From: Ruegeria sp. ANG-R
GTDB lineage: Bacteria; Pseudomonadota; Alphaproteobacteria; Rhodobacterales; Rhodobacteraceae
Direction of reading: 5' to 3'
Length of the DNA: 64,000 nt
Assembly: GCF_000813985.1 (NCBI RefSeq)
Contig: NZ_JWLJ01000004.1
Location: 348,010 to 412,009 of the forward strand
In this document: positions 63,981-64,000 of the stretch, one piece after another
How positions within the stretch are numbered: position 1 is the stretch's first letter
Layout of the letters: every line of letters starts with the position of its first letter
Made by a program: the position numbers and the translations under genes
The notes under the pieces: generated by a model
What the model was told of the DNA's origin: nothing
Database searches by the model: none
The model's input: the letters and a program-made list of their open reading frames with translations, nothing else

Positions 63981-64000
63981 ATGGCAAAGGAAAAGTTTGA
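63981..64000 (+). CDS. tuf: Elongation factor Tu, first codons only
   Basis: The last 20 bases encode MAKEKF, the standard EF-Tu N-terminus, after a strong AAAGGAGG site and directly after fusA, the normal position of tuf. The rest lies beyond the right edge. Confidence 0.88.

Overview
This window reads as chromosome from a marine Roseobacter-group alphaproteobacterium (Rhodobacteraceae, Ruegeria/Phaeobacter-like). The supports are a tauR-xsc-soeA sulfonate block, trcR, FnrL with the cbb3 oxidase genes ccoNOQP and ccoGHIS, a yejABEF transporter, and a 1378-aa RpoB and 1413-aa RpoC of alphaproteobacterial type. The taxon is inferred from gene content and protein character, not from a search.

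Layout. 1-4.7 kb (minus): sulfonate catabolism. TauR controls xsc, whose product releases sulfite from sulfoacetaldehyde, followed by soeA (cut by the window edge), which would oxidise the sulfite. Two TauR-box pairs are visible. 4.7-6.2 kb (plus): an ArsR-type regulator with a perfect operator palindrome and a PF03773-type permease. 6.2-9.2 kb: trcR, a periplasmic RNase T2 and small secreted proteins. 9.3-12.4 kb (minus): dnaX, a small membrane gene, ybaB and recR. 12.6-16.1 kb: a dual-specificity phosphatase, a cobalamin riboswitch driving a small Cys-rich protein, an alpha/beta hydrolase, rsgA and the 4.5S SRP RNA. 16.1-22.3 kb: a 5'-nucleotidase gene broken by one in-frame TGA, nudC, a START-like protein, a GNAT, a chloramphenicol-phosphotransferase-like kinase, pheA and a membrane-anchored cytochrome c. 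22.4-28.1 kb: yejABEF peptide importer. 28.1-30.1 kb: an EF-G paralogue with a degenerate GTPase domain.

30.3-42.9 kb is a microaerobic/anaerobic respiration block: hemN, fnrL, a small membrane protein, usp, ccoNOQP, a small gene plus a LysR regulator, and ccoGHIS. FNR-type boxes (TTGAC-N4-RTCAA) sit between hemN and fnrL, before ccoN and before ccoG, so one regulator plausibly coordinates haem synthesis, oxidase structure and oxidase copper/assembly functions.

43-64 kb is the transcription/translation core: secE-nusG, rplKA, rplJL, rpoBC, rpsL-rpsG-fusA-tuf (tuf cut by the edge). This usually compact cluster carries several insertions: a peptidoglycan-binding-domain protein (minus) after nusG, an FkbM-like methyltransferase between rplA and rplJ, an 88-aa ORF between rpoB and rpoC, and a GNAT / EamA transporter / rhamnosyltransferase-like trio between rpoC and rpsL. 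No tRNA, rRNA, IS element, prophage or CRISPR array was recognised. I found no clear multi-gene defence or mobile system. The most unusual items are the TauR-box arrangement, the riboswitch-controlled Cys-rich protein, the degenerate EF-G paralogue, the rpoB/rpoC wedge ORF and the nonsense-interrupted nucleotidase.
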